This document shows, in pieces, positions 16,656 through 24,044 of a stretch of DNA of 64,000 bases (the stretch's first letter is position 1; each line of letters opens with the position of its first letter). The translations under genes and the position numbers were made by a program. Location of the stretch: assembly GCF_039544105.1 (NCBI RefSeq), contig NZ_BAABLA010000027.1; one strand, written 5' to 3'. The notes beneath the pieces were generated by a model. It did no database searches. It was given only the letters and a program-made list of their open reading frames with translations, and was not told the DNA's origin. Source of the stretch: Haloechinothrix_A salitolerans. Lineage in GTDB: Bacteria; Actinomycetota; Actinomycetes; Mycobacteriales; Pseudonocardiaceae.

Positions 16656-17974
16656 CGACGCTCGCCGCACGCCGCGACCCCACAGCACCGAGAGACGCAG
16701 ACACCGCAGGCCGCACGCCGCCGCTGGTCGGCGTCGCGTGGGGCCTGCTGATCGTCAACACGCTCGGCTCACAGGGCCCGGAGACGCTGGTGGCGATCCC
16801 GCGGCCGATCGCGCAGGCCGTGACGATGGGCTCCCTGCTCATCGCGTTCACGCTCGCGCTGCTGCTCAATCCCCGGCTGAAGGTCCGGCCGAGCGCGTTC
16901 CTGCTGCTGCTCACGCTGCTGCTGGTGCTGAGCATCGTGGCGAGCGCCCGCATCGACTCCGGTTACGGCGCGCTGATGCGCTGCGCGAGGCTGGCGATGT
17001 TCCTGGCGACGTTGTGGCTGCTGAGCTACTGGTGGCGCGGCACGGTCGCGTTCGTGCGCTACCACATCACGACCTTCGCGGTGGTGCTCGCGGTGGTCGT
17101 TGCCGGGCTCATCACCGCGCCCGGTCTCGCGATGCCGGAGGCCTACGGCGGACGTCTCGTGGGCGCGTTGTGGCCAATGCCGCCGCCGCAGATCGCGCAG
17201 TACGCCGCGATCGTCGCCGGACTGACGTTGCTGCTGTGGCTCGGCCGCCGCACAACGGCCTCCAGCGTGCTGCTGTTCGCGGTGCCCGCCCTCGGTCTGC
17301 TGCTGCTCACCCACACCCGCACGGCGACGTTCGCGATGCTCGCGGGACTGGTGCTCGCGGTGTTGTCGCTGGTGCTGACGACGTCGCGTGCCCGCAAGGC
17401 CGCCCTCGGCATCGCCGTCGGCGGCGGGCTGGCGCTGGTGGCGTTCCTGCCCGCGATCCAGGGGTGGATCAGACGCGGCCAGGACGCGGAGAACTTCACC
17501 AGCCTCACCGGGCGGGAGAAGGTGTGGGACGCGCTGCTCGCGGACAACCGGACCGTCACCGAGCAGTTGTTCGGCGTCGGGCTCACCGACAAGTCGTTCA
17601 ACGGCTTGCCGATCGACAGCGGCTGGCTCGCCGTCTACCACGAGCAGGGTCTCGTCGGGCTCACCCTGGTGTTCGGTTTCCTCGCCACCCTCGCGGCGGT
17701 CGCGGTGCTGCGCCCGCCATCGCTCGAACGGGCGTGCGCGATCTTCCTGATCGTGTACTGCCTGATGGCCTCCTACGCGGAGGTCGGGCTCGGCGACGCC
17801 TCGCCGTACCTACTGCACCTCGCCGTGGCCGCGACGTTGCTCGTGTCGAGGCACGACCCCGCCCGAAACCCGCATATAGAGATCGAAACCGACGTAACGG
17901 AATGGCAGGACGGGACGAACTCCAAACGACGCCACCGCACACATTTCAGGGGCGGCACCGTTCAGGGGGCATGA
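16652..17974 (+). CDS. O-antigen ligase/Wzy-type polymerase
   Basis: An integral membrane protein of 440 residues with about ten hydrophobic segments and a larger extracytoplasmic loop around 280-330 that contains TGREKVWDALL and GVGLTDKSF, the pattern of the Wzy_C/O-antigen ligase family. It would polymerise flipped repeat units or ligate the finished chain to an acceptor. The ATG at 16652 overlaps the methyltransferase stop (ATGA), which argues for this start over one 45 bases earlier. The basic C-terminal tail is cytoplasmic. Confidence 0.8.
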   Translation: MTTLAARRDPTAPRDADTAGRTPPLVGVAWGLLIVNTLGSQGPETLVAIPRPIAQAVTMGSLLIAFTLALLLNPRLKVRPSAFLLLLTLLLVLSIVASARIDSGYGALMRCARLAMFLATLWLLSYWWRGTVAFVRYHITTFAVVLAVVVAGLITAPGLAMPEAYGGRLVGALWPMPPPQIAQYAAIVAGLTLLLWLGRRTTASSVLLFAVPALGLLLLTHTRTATFAMLAGLVLAVLSLVLTTSRARKAALGIAVGGGLALVAFLPAIQGWIRRGQDAENFTSLTGREKVWDALLADNRTVTEQLFGVGLTDKSFNGLPIDSGWLAVYHEQGLVGLTLVFGFLATLAAVAVLRPPSLERACAIFLIVYCLMASYAEVGLGDASPYLLHLAVAATLLVSRHDPARNPHIEIETDVTEWQDGTNSKRRHRTHFRGGTVQGA

Positions 17975-18039
17975 GCAGGGGGACGGTTACGTGACCACGG
18001 CATGGCCACGACGCCGACGATTCGAGAGGTGAGCTAGCA

Positions 18040-19227
18040 GTGAGCCGACCAGGCGTACTTCTCGATCGGGACGGCACGATCATCGTAGACCACGGCTACG
18101 TCGGCTCCGTGGATCGCGTGGAGTTCATCCCCGGCTCGATCGAGGCCATCGCCGCGCTCAACGCGGCGGGCATCCCCGTCGCGGTCGTCACCAACCAGGC
18201 GGGGGTGGCGCGCGGCTACTACGACATCGACGACGTCCACCAGGTGCACAAGCACATGATCGCCGAGCTGGCGCGCAAGGACGCCCACGTCGACGTCTGG
18301 CTGTTCTGCCCGTACCATCCGGACGGCAAGATCGCGGCGTTCGCGCGCACCAGCGCCGACCGCAAACCAGCGCCCGGTATGGCGCTCGCCGCCGCCGAGG
18401 CGCTTGATCTCGACCTGACGTCGTCTTGGGTCGTCGGCGACGCGGAGTGCGACATCGGGCTCGCAGCGGCCGTCGGTGCGCAGCCGCTCTACGTCGGTCC
18501 GCCGGACACGACGCGCGACGGCGTACGGTCGTTTCCAGACCTGGCGCACGCTGCTGACTACATCCTCACCTGCCGCACCGTCCCAACGCAGCCGCGCGAC
18601 ACACCGATGCGGTTTCCCACGCATCGCTTCGACAGCGCGGACGCCTACGGCGGCGCGTACGTCACCGAACTCGACCGCGCGGTGCGCAGCGTCGACCGCG
18701 CGCAGCTCGGCCGCGCCGCGGAGATCTTGGACAACGCCTACCGCGACGACCGCGCGGTGTTCGCGTGCGGCAACGGCGGGTCGGCGTCCATCGCCAACCA
18801 CCTGCAGTGCGACCACGTCAAAGGCGTGCGCAACGGCACCGACCTCACCACGCGTGTCTATAGCCTGTCGACCAACATCGAGACGCTGAGCGCGATCGCC
18901 AACGACCACGGTTACGAGCGGGTCTTCGAGTACCAGTTGCAGTCGCACGCAAGGCCGGGCGACGTGCTGGTCGCGATCTCGTCGTCTGGCGGCTCGCCGA
19001 ACATCGTGCGCGCGCTGGAGTGGGCCAGCGCCAAGGGCATGCCGACGATCGCGCTGACCGGCTTCGACGGCGGCGCGGCGCGACGGCTCGCCACCGCGTC
19101 GATCCACGTCAACGCCCACAACTACGGAATCATCGAGGATGCGCACCAGGCGTGCATGCATCTGCTTGCCCAGTACGTTCGACAATCCCGGATGGCTGCT
19201 GATGTTGTTGCGTCCCAGACATTCTGA
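18040..19227 (+). CDS. bifunctional heptose enzyme: GmhB phosphatase-GmhA isomerase fusion
   Basis: Two steps of ADP/GDP-heptose synthesis in one 395-residue chain. Residues 1 to about 185 are a HAD phosphatase (VLLDRDGTII with Asp9/Asp11; VTNQAGVARG; a DRKPAPGM lysine; GDAECD) like D-glycero-D-manno-heptose 1,7-bisphosphate phosphatase. From about 200 on there is a SIS-fold phosphoheptose isomerase (CGNGGSASIANHL near 243-255, SSGGSPNIVRAL, and EDAHQACMHLL with the catalytic-type His). The isomerase uses sedoheptulose 7-phosphate. The start is GTG with AGAGG upstream. The HddA-like kinase three genes on supplies the intervening step. Confidence 0.85.
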   Translation: MSRPGVLLDRDGTIIVDHGYVGSVDRVEFIPGSIEAIAALNAAGIPVAVVTNQAGVARGYYDIDDVHQVHKHMIAELARKDAHVDVWLFCPYHPDGKIAAFARTSADRKPAPGMALAAAEALDLDLTSSWVVGDAECDIGLAAAVGAQPLYVGPPDTTRDGVRSFPDLAHAADYILTCRTVPTQPRDTPMRFPTHRFDSADAYGGAYVTELDRAVRSVDRAQLGRAAEILDNAYRDDRAVFACGNGGSASIANHLQCDHVKGVRNGTDLTTRVYSLSTNIETLSAIANDHGYERVFEYQLQSHARPGDVLVAISSSGGSPNIVRALEWASAKGMPTIALTGFDGGAARRLATASIHVNAHNYGIIEDAHQACMHLLAQYVRQSRMAADVVASQTF

Positions 19228-19231
19228 CGGC

Positions 19232-20404
19232 ATGCGCGTCGCGATCAACCTGCTCACCGACGATCCGGCGAACCCGTCAGGGGCGCACTGGTTCTGGACG
19301 CGGGTGATCCCCGAAATGGCGACGCGCCTCACCGGCGACGAACAACTGCACCTGCTGGTCAGCCCGGCCTCCCGGACGTCGCACAGCGACTACGGCCCCG
19401 GCGACTACGGACAACGCGTTCGCCACATCACGTTCCCGTGGTCGAACGAGCGCAGAAACCTGCGCACCGCCAGCGAGCATCTGTACGCGCCGCTGCGACT
19501 GCCGTTGTCCGGCATCGACGTCTTCAGCACGCTGATGGCGCCGATCGTGCGCCCAGCGCCGGGGCTGGTGGTGCACTTCAAGACGTTGCACGCCTACACC
19601 GCGCCCGGCTCGGTAAGTCCGGCCGCGCGGCTGTACCGGCGGCTGAGCTATCCCCGCACCGCACGGGTCGCCGACGCCATCATCATCAACTCGGAGAGCC
19701 TGCGCCACGAGGTGCTGCACTACCTCGACGTCGACCCGGCCAAGCTGCACCTGATCCCGGAGGCCGTCGACCACGAGCTGTTCCACCCCGGCGACGCCGC
19801 CGATTCCGCCGAGCAAGCAACGCACGCGCTGCGGCTGCGCTACGGCGTGACGAAGCCGTTCGTGCTGTTCGTATCGTCGTTGTGGCCGTACAAGAACTGC
19901 GCCGGGCTGCTGCGGGCGTTCGCGGCCGCCAAGCGCGAGCTGGGTGACCGGCAGCTGGTGATCGTCGGCCCCGGACGCGACGGTCCGCACGCCGCCGAGC
20001 TGGCCGCGCTCGCGCGTGAACTGGGCATCGCCGATGACGTCGTGTGGGTCGGCGGGGTGCCGATCACCGAGACAGTGCTGTTCTACCGAGCGGCGGACGT
20101 CTTCGTGTATCCGTCGTTCAACGAGACGTTCGGGCTGCCGATCCTGGAGGCGATGGCGACCGGGTGCCCGGTGGTCACGTCGAACATCAGCGCCATGCCA
20201 GAGACGGCGGGCGGCGCGGCGCTGCTCGCCGATCCGTCCGATCCCGAGGCGATCGGGCAGGCGATCCTGGACGCCTGCGGGCCGTCCGCGGACGGACTGC
20301 GCGAGAAGGGACTGCTGCGGGCGAGCGAGTTCTCCTGGGCACGCACCGCAGAGCGCACCCTTGACCTCTACCGTGCGGTGCACGCCAGGCGAGGTGGTCG
20401 GTGA
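19232..20404 (+). CDS. glycosyltransferase family 4
   Basis: A 390-residue GT-B glycosyltransferase, possibly the heptosyltransferase of the locus given its place between heptose genes. The donor site shows the E-x7-E pattern in NETFGLPILEAM and the region SSLWPYKNCAGLLRAF. The ATG at 19232, four bases after the previous stop, begins the family N-terminus MRVAINLL; a reading from 19139 would overlap the isomerase by 90 bases. Its stop overlaps the next start. Donor sugar is inferred only from context. Confidence 0.8.
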   Translation: MRVAINLLTDDPANPSGAHWFWTRVIPEMATRLTGDEQLHLLVSPASRTSHSDYGPGDYGQRVRHITFPWSNERRNLRTASEHLYAPLRLPLSGIDVFSTLMAPIVRPAPGLVVHFKTLHAYTAPGSVSPAARLYRRLSYPRTARVADAIIINSESLRHEVLHYLDVDPAKLHLIPEAVDHELFHPGDAADSAEQATHALRLRYGVTKPFVLFVSSLWPYKNCAGLLRAFAAAKRELGDRQLVIVGPGRDGPHAAELAALARELGIADDVVWVGGVPITETVLFYRAADVFVYPSFNETFGLPILEAMATGCPVVTSNISAMPETAGGAALLADPSDPEAIGQAILDACGPSADGLREKGLLRASEFSWARTAERTLDLYRAVHARRGGR

Positions 20405-21528
20405 TGCGGATTCTGGTTACCGGCGGGGCCGGGTTCATCGGTTCGCACACCTGCGACCGGCTGGTCGCGCTCGGCCACGACGTCATCGTGCTGGACGCCG
20501 TCGCCGCCCCGGTGCACCCCGGACCGACGCCGCAGTACCTCACGCCGGGCGTCGAGCTGTTCATCGGCGACGTCCGCAACCGCGAGCTGCTGGCGAACCT
20601 GCTGCGCCGGGTCGACGCGGTCTACCACTTCGCGGCGCACCAGGACTACCTGCCAGACTTCGCGTCGTTCACCGACGTCAACGTGACCGCGACAGCGCTA
20701 CTGTACGAGATCATCGTCGCCGAGCGGCTGAACATCACGCGGGTCGTGCTCGCGTCGTCGCAGGCCGCGCTGGGTGAAGGGCTCTACGTGTGTCCCGAAC
20801 ACGGCGAGCAGACGCCGGACATGCGCCCGGAGTCGCGGCTCGTGGCGGGCCGGTGGGAGCACACCTGCCCGGTGTGCGACGGCGAGCTGCGGATGCTGCC
20901 GACCCCGGAGCGGGTGACGAACCCGCAGAACCCATACGGCATGTCCAAGCTGGCTGGCGAGACGATGGCGCTCAACCTGGGCCGCCGCTACGGCATCCCG
21001 ACGGTGGCGCTGCGCTACAGCATCGTGCAAGGTCCGAGGCAGTCGGTGTACAACGCGTACTCCGGCGCGTGCCGCATCTTCTGCCTGCACTACGCGCAGG
21101 GCAGCGCGCCGACGTTGTACGAGGACGGCCAAGCGATCCGGGACTACGTCAACATCGACGACGTCGTGGACGCGAACCTGCTCGCGCTGACCGACGACCG
21201 CGCGGTTGGCAGGGCGTTCAACGTCGGCGGCGGCACGCCGTACACGACGCAGGAGTTCGCGGAGATCGTCCGCGCGCAGTACGGCTCCGACGAACCCGCG
21301 CGGATCACCGGCGAGTACCGCTTCGGCGACACCCGCCACATCCTGTCCGACATCGACGCGCTGCGGGCGCTCGGCTGGACGCCCCAGTACACGCCGAAGG
21401 ACTCCGTCGCGCGGTACGCGGAGTGGCTGGCGGGCAAGGACGGCCTGGACGACGTCCTCAGCCACGCGACGTCGACGATGCGGCAGCTCGGCGTCGTCCG
21501 CCCGGTGCGGTCGGGTGATGCGTCATGA
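20404..21528 (+). CDS. NAD-dependent epimerase with a zinc-knuckle insertion
   Basis: An extended SDR of 374 residues. TGGAGFIGSH lies at the N-terminus and NPYGMSKLAGE gives the Tyr-x3-Lys. Between the substrate loop and the YxxxK helix, about residues 130-160, is an insertion with CPEH and CPVC, expected to bind a metal. As I recall, such an insertion is found in dTDP-L-rhamnose 4-epimerase relatives. Flanked by heptose genes, it may act on a GDP- or NDP-heptose. The start overlaps the upstream stop as TGATG; a GTG three bases earlier is equally possible. Confidence 0.8.
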   Translation: MRILVTGGAGFIGSHTCDRLVALGHDVIVLDAVAAPVHPGPTPQYLTPGVELFIGDVRNRELLANLLRRVDAVYHFAAHQDYLPDFASFTDVNVTATALLYEIIVAERLNITRVVLASSQAALGEGLYVCPEHGEQTPDMRPESRLVAGRWEHTCPVCDGELRMLPTPERVTNPQNPYGMSKLAGETMALNLGRRYGIPTVALRYSIVQGPRQSVYNAYSGACRIFCLHYAQGSAPTLYEDGQAIRDYVNIDDVVDANLLALTDDRAVGRAFNVGGGTPYTTQEFAEIVRAQYGSDEPARITGEYRFGDTRHILSDIDALRALGWTPQYTPKDSVARYAEWLAGKDGLDDVLSHATSTMRQLGVVRPVRSGDAS

Positions 21529-22514
21529 TCATCACGCAGACGCCGTTGCGGATCGGCCTCGTCGGCGGCGGCACTGACCTGCCGAGCTACTACCGCGAAC
21601 ACGGCGGGCGGGTGCTCAACGCCGCGATCGACAAGTACGTCTACGTGATCGTCAAGCAGCGCTTCGACGACGACATCTACGTCAACTACTCGCGCAAGGA
21701 GATCGTCTCGCGGGTGGAGGACCTGCAACACGAACTGGTCCGCGAGGCGCTGCACATGACCGGCGTGCGGGGAGGCATCGAGCTGACCACGCTGGCGGAT
21801 ATCCCGGCCGCCGGGTCAGGGCTAGGGTCGTCGTCCGCCGTGACGGTGGGGCTGCTGCACGCGTTGTACGCGTACACGGGCACCCAGATGTCGGCGGAGG
21901 AACTGGCCGAGCGCGCGTGCACTATCGAGATCGACCGCTGCCGCAAACCGATCGGCAAACAGGACCAGTACGCGGCGGCGTTCGGCGGGGTGTGCGACAT
22001 CCACTTCGGACAGGGCGACCGGGTGGCGTTGCAGGAGCTGGCACTGGAACCCGTGGTACAGCGGCGATTGCAAAGCGAGCTGCTGCTGTTCTTCACCGGC
22101 ATCACCCGCGACGCCAACGTGATCCTCGGGGAGCAGAACGCCAACATCGCCGACCGGCTGCCGCAGCTCAACCTGCTGCGTGACCTCGCGGCCGAGGCGG
22201 CGGACGGGCTGCGCGCAGGAGACGTCACCGCGCTGGGCACCGCGCTGTCCAAGAGCTGGGAGGCCAAGCGCAGCCTCGCCTCCGGCGTATCGAACCCGCA
22301 GATCGACGAGGCAGTCGAGGCGGCGCTGGCGGCTGGCGCGACGGGCGCGAAGGTCACCGGCGCTGGCGGTGGCGGGTTCTTGCTTGTGACGTGCCCCGCG
22401 GCGCACCAGGCCGCCGTGCGGGAGCGGTTGTCGGGCATGAAGGAGCTGCCCATCAAGCTGGAGCCGCTTGGCTCTCGGGTGATCTTCAACGTCCATCGCG
22501 ACATCTGGAGCTGA
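21525..22514 (+). CDS. hddA: GHMP kinase, D-glycero-D-manno-heptose 7-phosphate kinase-like
   Basis: A 329-residue GHMP kinase. The N-terminus TPLRIGLVGGGTDLPSYY is the HddA/fucokinase hallmark, the phosphate loop is IPAAGSGLGSSSA (93-105), and the C-terminus carries GAKVTGAGGGGFLL. In the GDP-heptose pathway HddA makes heptose 1,7-bisphosphate from heptose 7-phosphate, fitting the GmhA and GmhB domains nearby. No guanylyltransferase (HddC) is visible in the window. It is coupled by ATGA to the SDR and is followed within four bases by the nucleotidyltransferase-fold gene. Confidence 0.8.
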   Translation: MIITQTPLRIGLVGGGTDLPSYYREHGGRVLNAAIDKYVYVIVKQRFDDDIYVNYSRKEIVSRVEDLQHELVREALHMTGVRGGIELTTLADIPAAGSGLGSSSAVTVGLLHALYAYTGTQMSAEELAERACTIEIDRCRKPIGKQDQYAAAFGGVCDIHFGQGDRVALQELALEPVVQRRLQSELLLFFTGITRDANVILGEQNANIADRLPQLNLLRDLAAEAADGLRAGDVTALGTALSKSWEAKRSLASGVSNPQIDEAVEAALAAGATGAKVTGAGGGGFLLVTCPAAHQAAVRERLSGMKELPIKLEPLGSRVIFNVHRDIWS

Positions 22515-22518
22515 CGCT

Positions 22519-23697
22519 ATGCCGCGACGGCTCTGCTCATCGGCCGCGTACCCACCCGCGTTGCCCGCGATCGCGGCGTACCGGTCGCCGGACACGCGAC
22601 TGGAGCTGCCCCGCGAGCCGCTGGCGCCATCGGCATGGCGGGAGGTGGTCCAGGGAGCGTGGCGGCATCGCGTGACCGGCGCGCTCGCGGCCGCCGTGCA
22701 CGACGGCGCCATGGCCGCCACCGACGCGCAGCGCCGCGAGGCCGTCGCGCAACACAGAACCGCGCAGCTCCGTGTGTTGTTCCTCGAACGGGAGCTGGCC
22801 GCGATCGTGACACGGCTGGCGCGGGCGGGCGTGCCCACCCGCGTACTCAAGGGCCCCGCCTACGCCCGGCTCGACTACGCGGACCCCGCGCTTCGGTCAT
22901 TCCACGACATCGACCTGCTGGTACGACCAGACGACCTCGGTCGCGCGGCGGACACCATGCGCGCGGCGGGCTACCGACGCACGCTCGCCGAGCCGCGCCC
23001 TGGCTTCGACCGGCGCTTCGACAAGGGCATGACGCTGGTCCCACCGGCTGGCTACGAGCTGGACATCCACCGCACGTTCGTGCTTGGTCCGTGGGGCGTG
23101 CTGGTGGACATCGACGAGCTCTGGCACGACAACGGGGAGCGACTGGTGGTGGCGGGCCGCCCGGTGACGCCGTTGACGACGCTGTCGCTGCCGTATCGGC
23201 TGCTGCACGCCTGCTACCACGCCGCCCTCGGCGACTGGCCGCTGCGGCTAGGGTCGCTGCGCGACGTGGCGGAATTGCTGCGGCGGGTCGAGGACCCGGC
23301 GGGCTCGGCGGGCTCACCGGGCGGCTCCGACGTGGCCCGCACCACGCGCGCGATCGCGGGACGCTGGGGCGTTGAGGCGGTCCTCGCCGCGGCCATCGCC
23401 GACGCCACCCGGCTACTCGGCCTACCCACGACCGGACCGTTGTCCTCCTGGGCGTGGGCCTACGTCCCGAGCAAACGAGCGGAAACCTGGCTGGCGCTGC
23501 ACACGCACGAGAACAAAACGTTCGCCGCCCAGGCACTCGCCACGGTGCGCGTGTTACCGCGCTGGCGCGACAAGCTCGCGTACGTCCACGCCCTCGCGCT
23601 GCCCAACCGCGACTACACGGACGGACGACACCGGTCCTGGCTGCGCCGATTCAGCTACGCCGTCCGGCAAGCTCGCCAAGGTCGGGCCGCTGGCTGA
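22519..23697 (+). CDS. nucleotidyltransferase-fold protein (NTP_transf_5), lasso 'N' candidate
   Basis: A 392-residue protein of the uncharacterised nucleotidyltransferase family PF14907. The core is LKGPAYARLDY followed by FHDIDLLVRPDD, where the Asp-x-Asp is the metal-binding pair; a later ELDIHRTF carries a third acidic residue. Such genes accompany lasso clusters that encode an HPr-like kinase; as I recall the PsmN homologue was linked to adding hexoses to phosphorylated pseudomycoidin. They are also seen in exopolysaccharide loci. It runs with the heptose genes and ends 39 bases from the convergent precursor gene, so it could serve either system. Confidence 0.75.
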   Translation: MPRRLCSSAAYPPALPAIAAYRSPDTRLELPREPLAPSAWREVVQGAWRHRVTGALAAAVHDGAMAATDAQRREAVAQHRTAQLRVLFLERELAAIVTRLARAGVPTRVLKGPAYARLDYADPALRSFHDIDLLVRPDDLGRAADTMRAAGYRRTLAEPRPGFDRRFDKGMTLVPPAGYELDIHRTFVLGPWGVLVDIDELWHDNGERLVVAGRPVTPLTTLSLPYRLLHACYHAALGDWPLRLGSLRDVAELLRRVEDPAGSAGSPGGSDVARTTRAIAGRWGVEAVLAAAIADATRLLGLPTTGPLSSWAWAYVPSKRAETWLALHTHENKTFAAQALATVRVLPRWRDKLAYVHALALPNRDYTDGRHRSWLRRFSYAVRQARQGRAAG

Positions 23698-23736
23698 ACG
23701 CCGCCGAGTCCCGCCTATGAATACGGCTATAGCCGC

Positions 23737-23874
23737 CTACGAGAAGGTGATGTCACCAAAGAGGGTCCCCGCGGCGAAGTCGGCGTCGAGCTTGCTTCCC
23801 TCGGCCTCACCGAGCGTCAGCTCGGCGACCGTCCCCAGTTCCTCGATCTCGGGGGCAACATACTCGCTGCGCAC
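23737..23874 (-). CDS. lasso peptide precursor (A)
   Basis: A 45-residue peptide starting at GTG 23874, seven bases after AAAGGGG. An in-frame ATG at 23898 would add eight residues but has no spaced ribosome site. The leader matches the lasso consensus exactly: Tyr5-x2-Pro8-x-Ile10-x3-Gly14-x5-Thr20. With Thr at the penultimate leader position, cleavage after Leu21 gives a 24-residue core that starts GEAEGSKLD, so Gly1 and Asp9 can close a nine-residue macrolactam ring. The tail ADFAAGTLFGDITFS ends in Ser45, the position phosphorylated in kinase-bearing lasso systems. It is separated from its processing genes by the divergent exporter. Confidence 0.85.
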   Translation of the reverse strand: MRSEYVAPEIEELGTVAELTLGEAEGSKLDADFAAGTLFGDITFS

Positions 23875-24044
23875 TGTCCTACCCCTTTCCGCCGACATCC
23901 TGAAAAGCTGCGTACGTCCCCGTGAACGGATCCGCGTCGCACCTCAATAACCTGATGTCGCACTTAGCAACGAGCACGTTACGCCTGCTCCTGGATATTT
24001 GCCATATTTCGGCCATTCTCCCGCAATACCGATACGCTCGTGCG
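23875..24044. promoter_or_regulatory. divergent promoter region between precursor and exporter
   Basis: This 170-base gap separates the leftward precursor start from the rightward exporter start. By eye it is far richer in A/T than its surroundings, especially 23940-24040 (for example ATATTTGCCATATTTCGGCC), as expected for promoters in high-GC DNA. GATACGCT stands just ahead of the exporter ATG, so that transcript could be leaderless. Exact -35/-10 pairs could not be fixed. Confidence 0.5.

Noticed and set aside
23724..23735. CGGCTATAGCCG as a terminator between N and the lasso precursor
   Set aside because: A perfect 12-base palindrome but with no loop and no U tract; too short to call a terminator.
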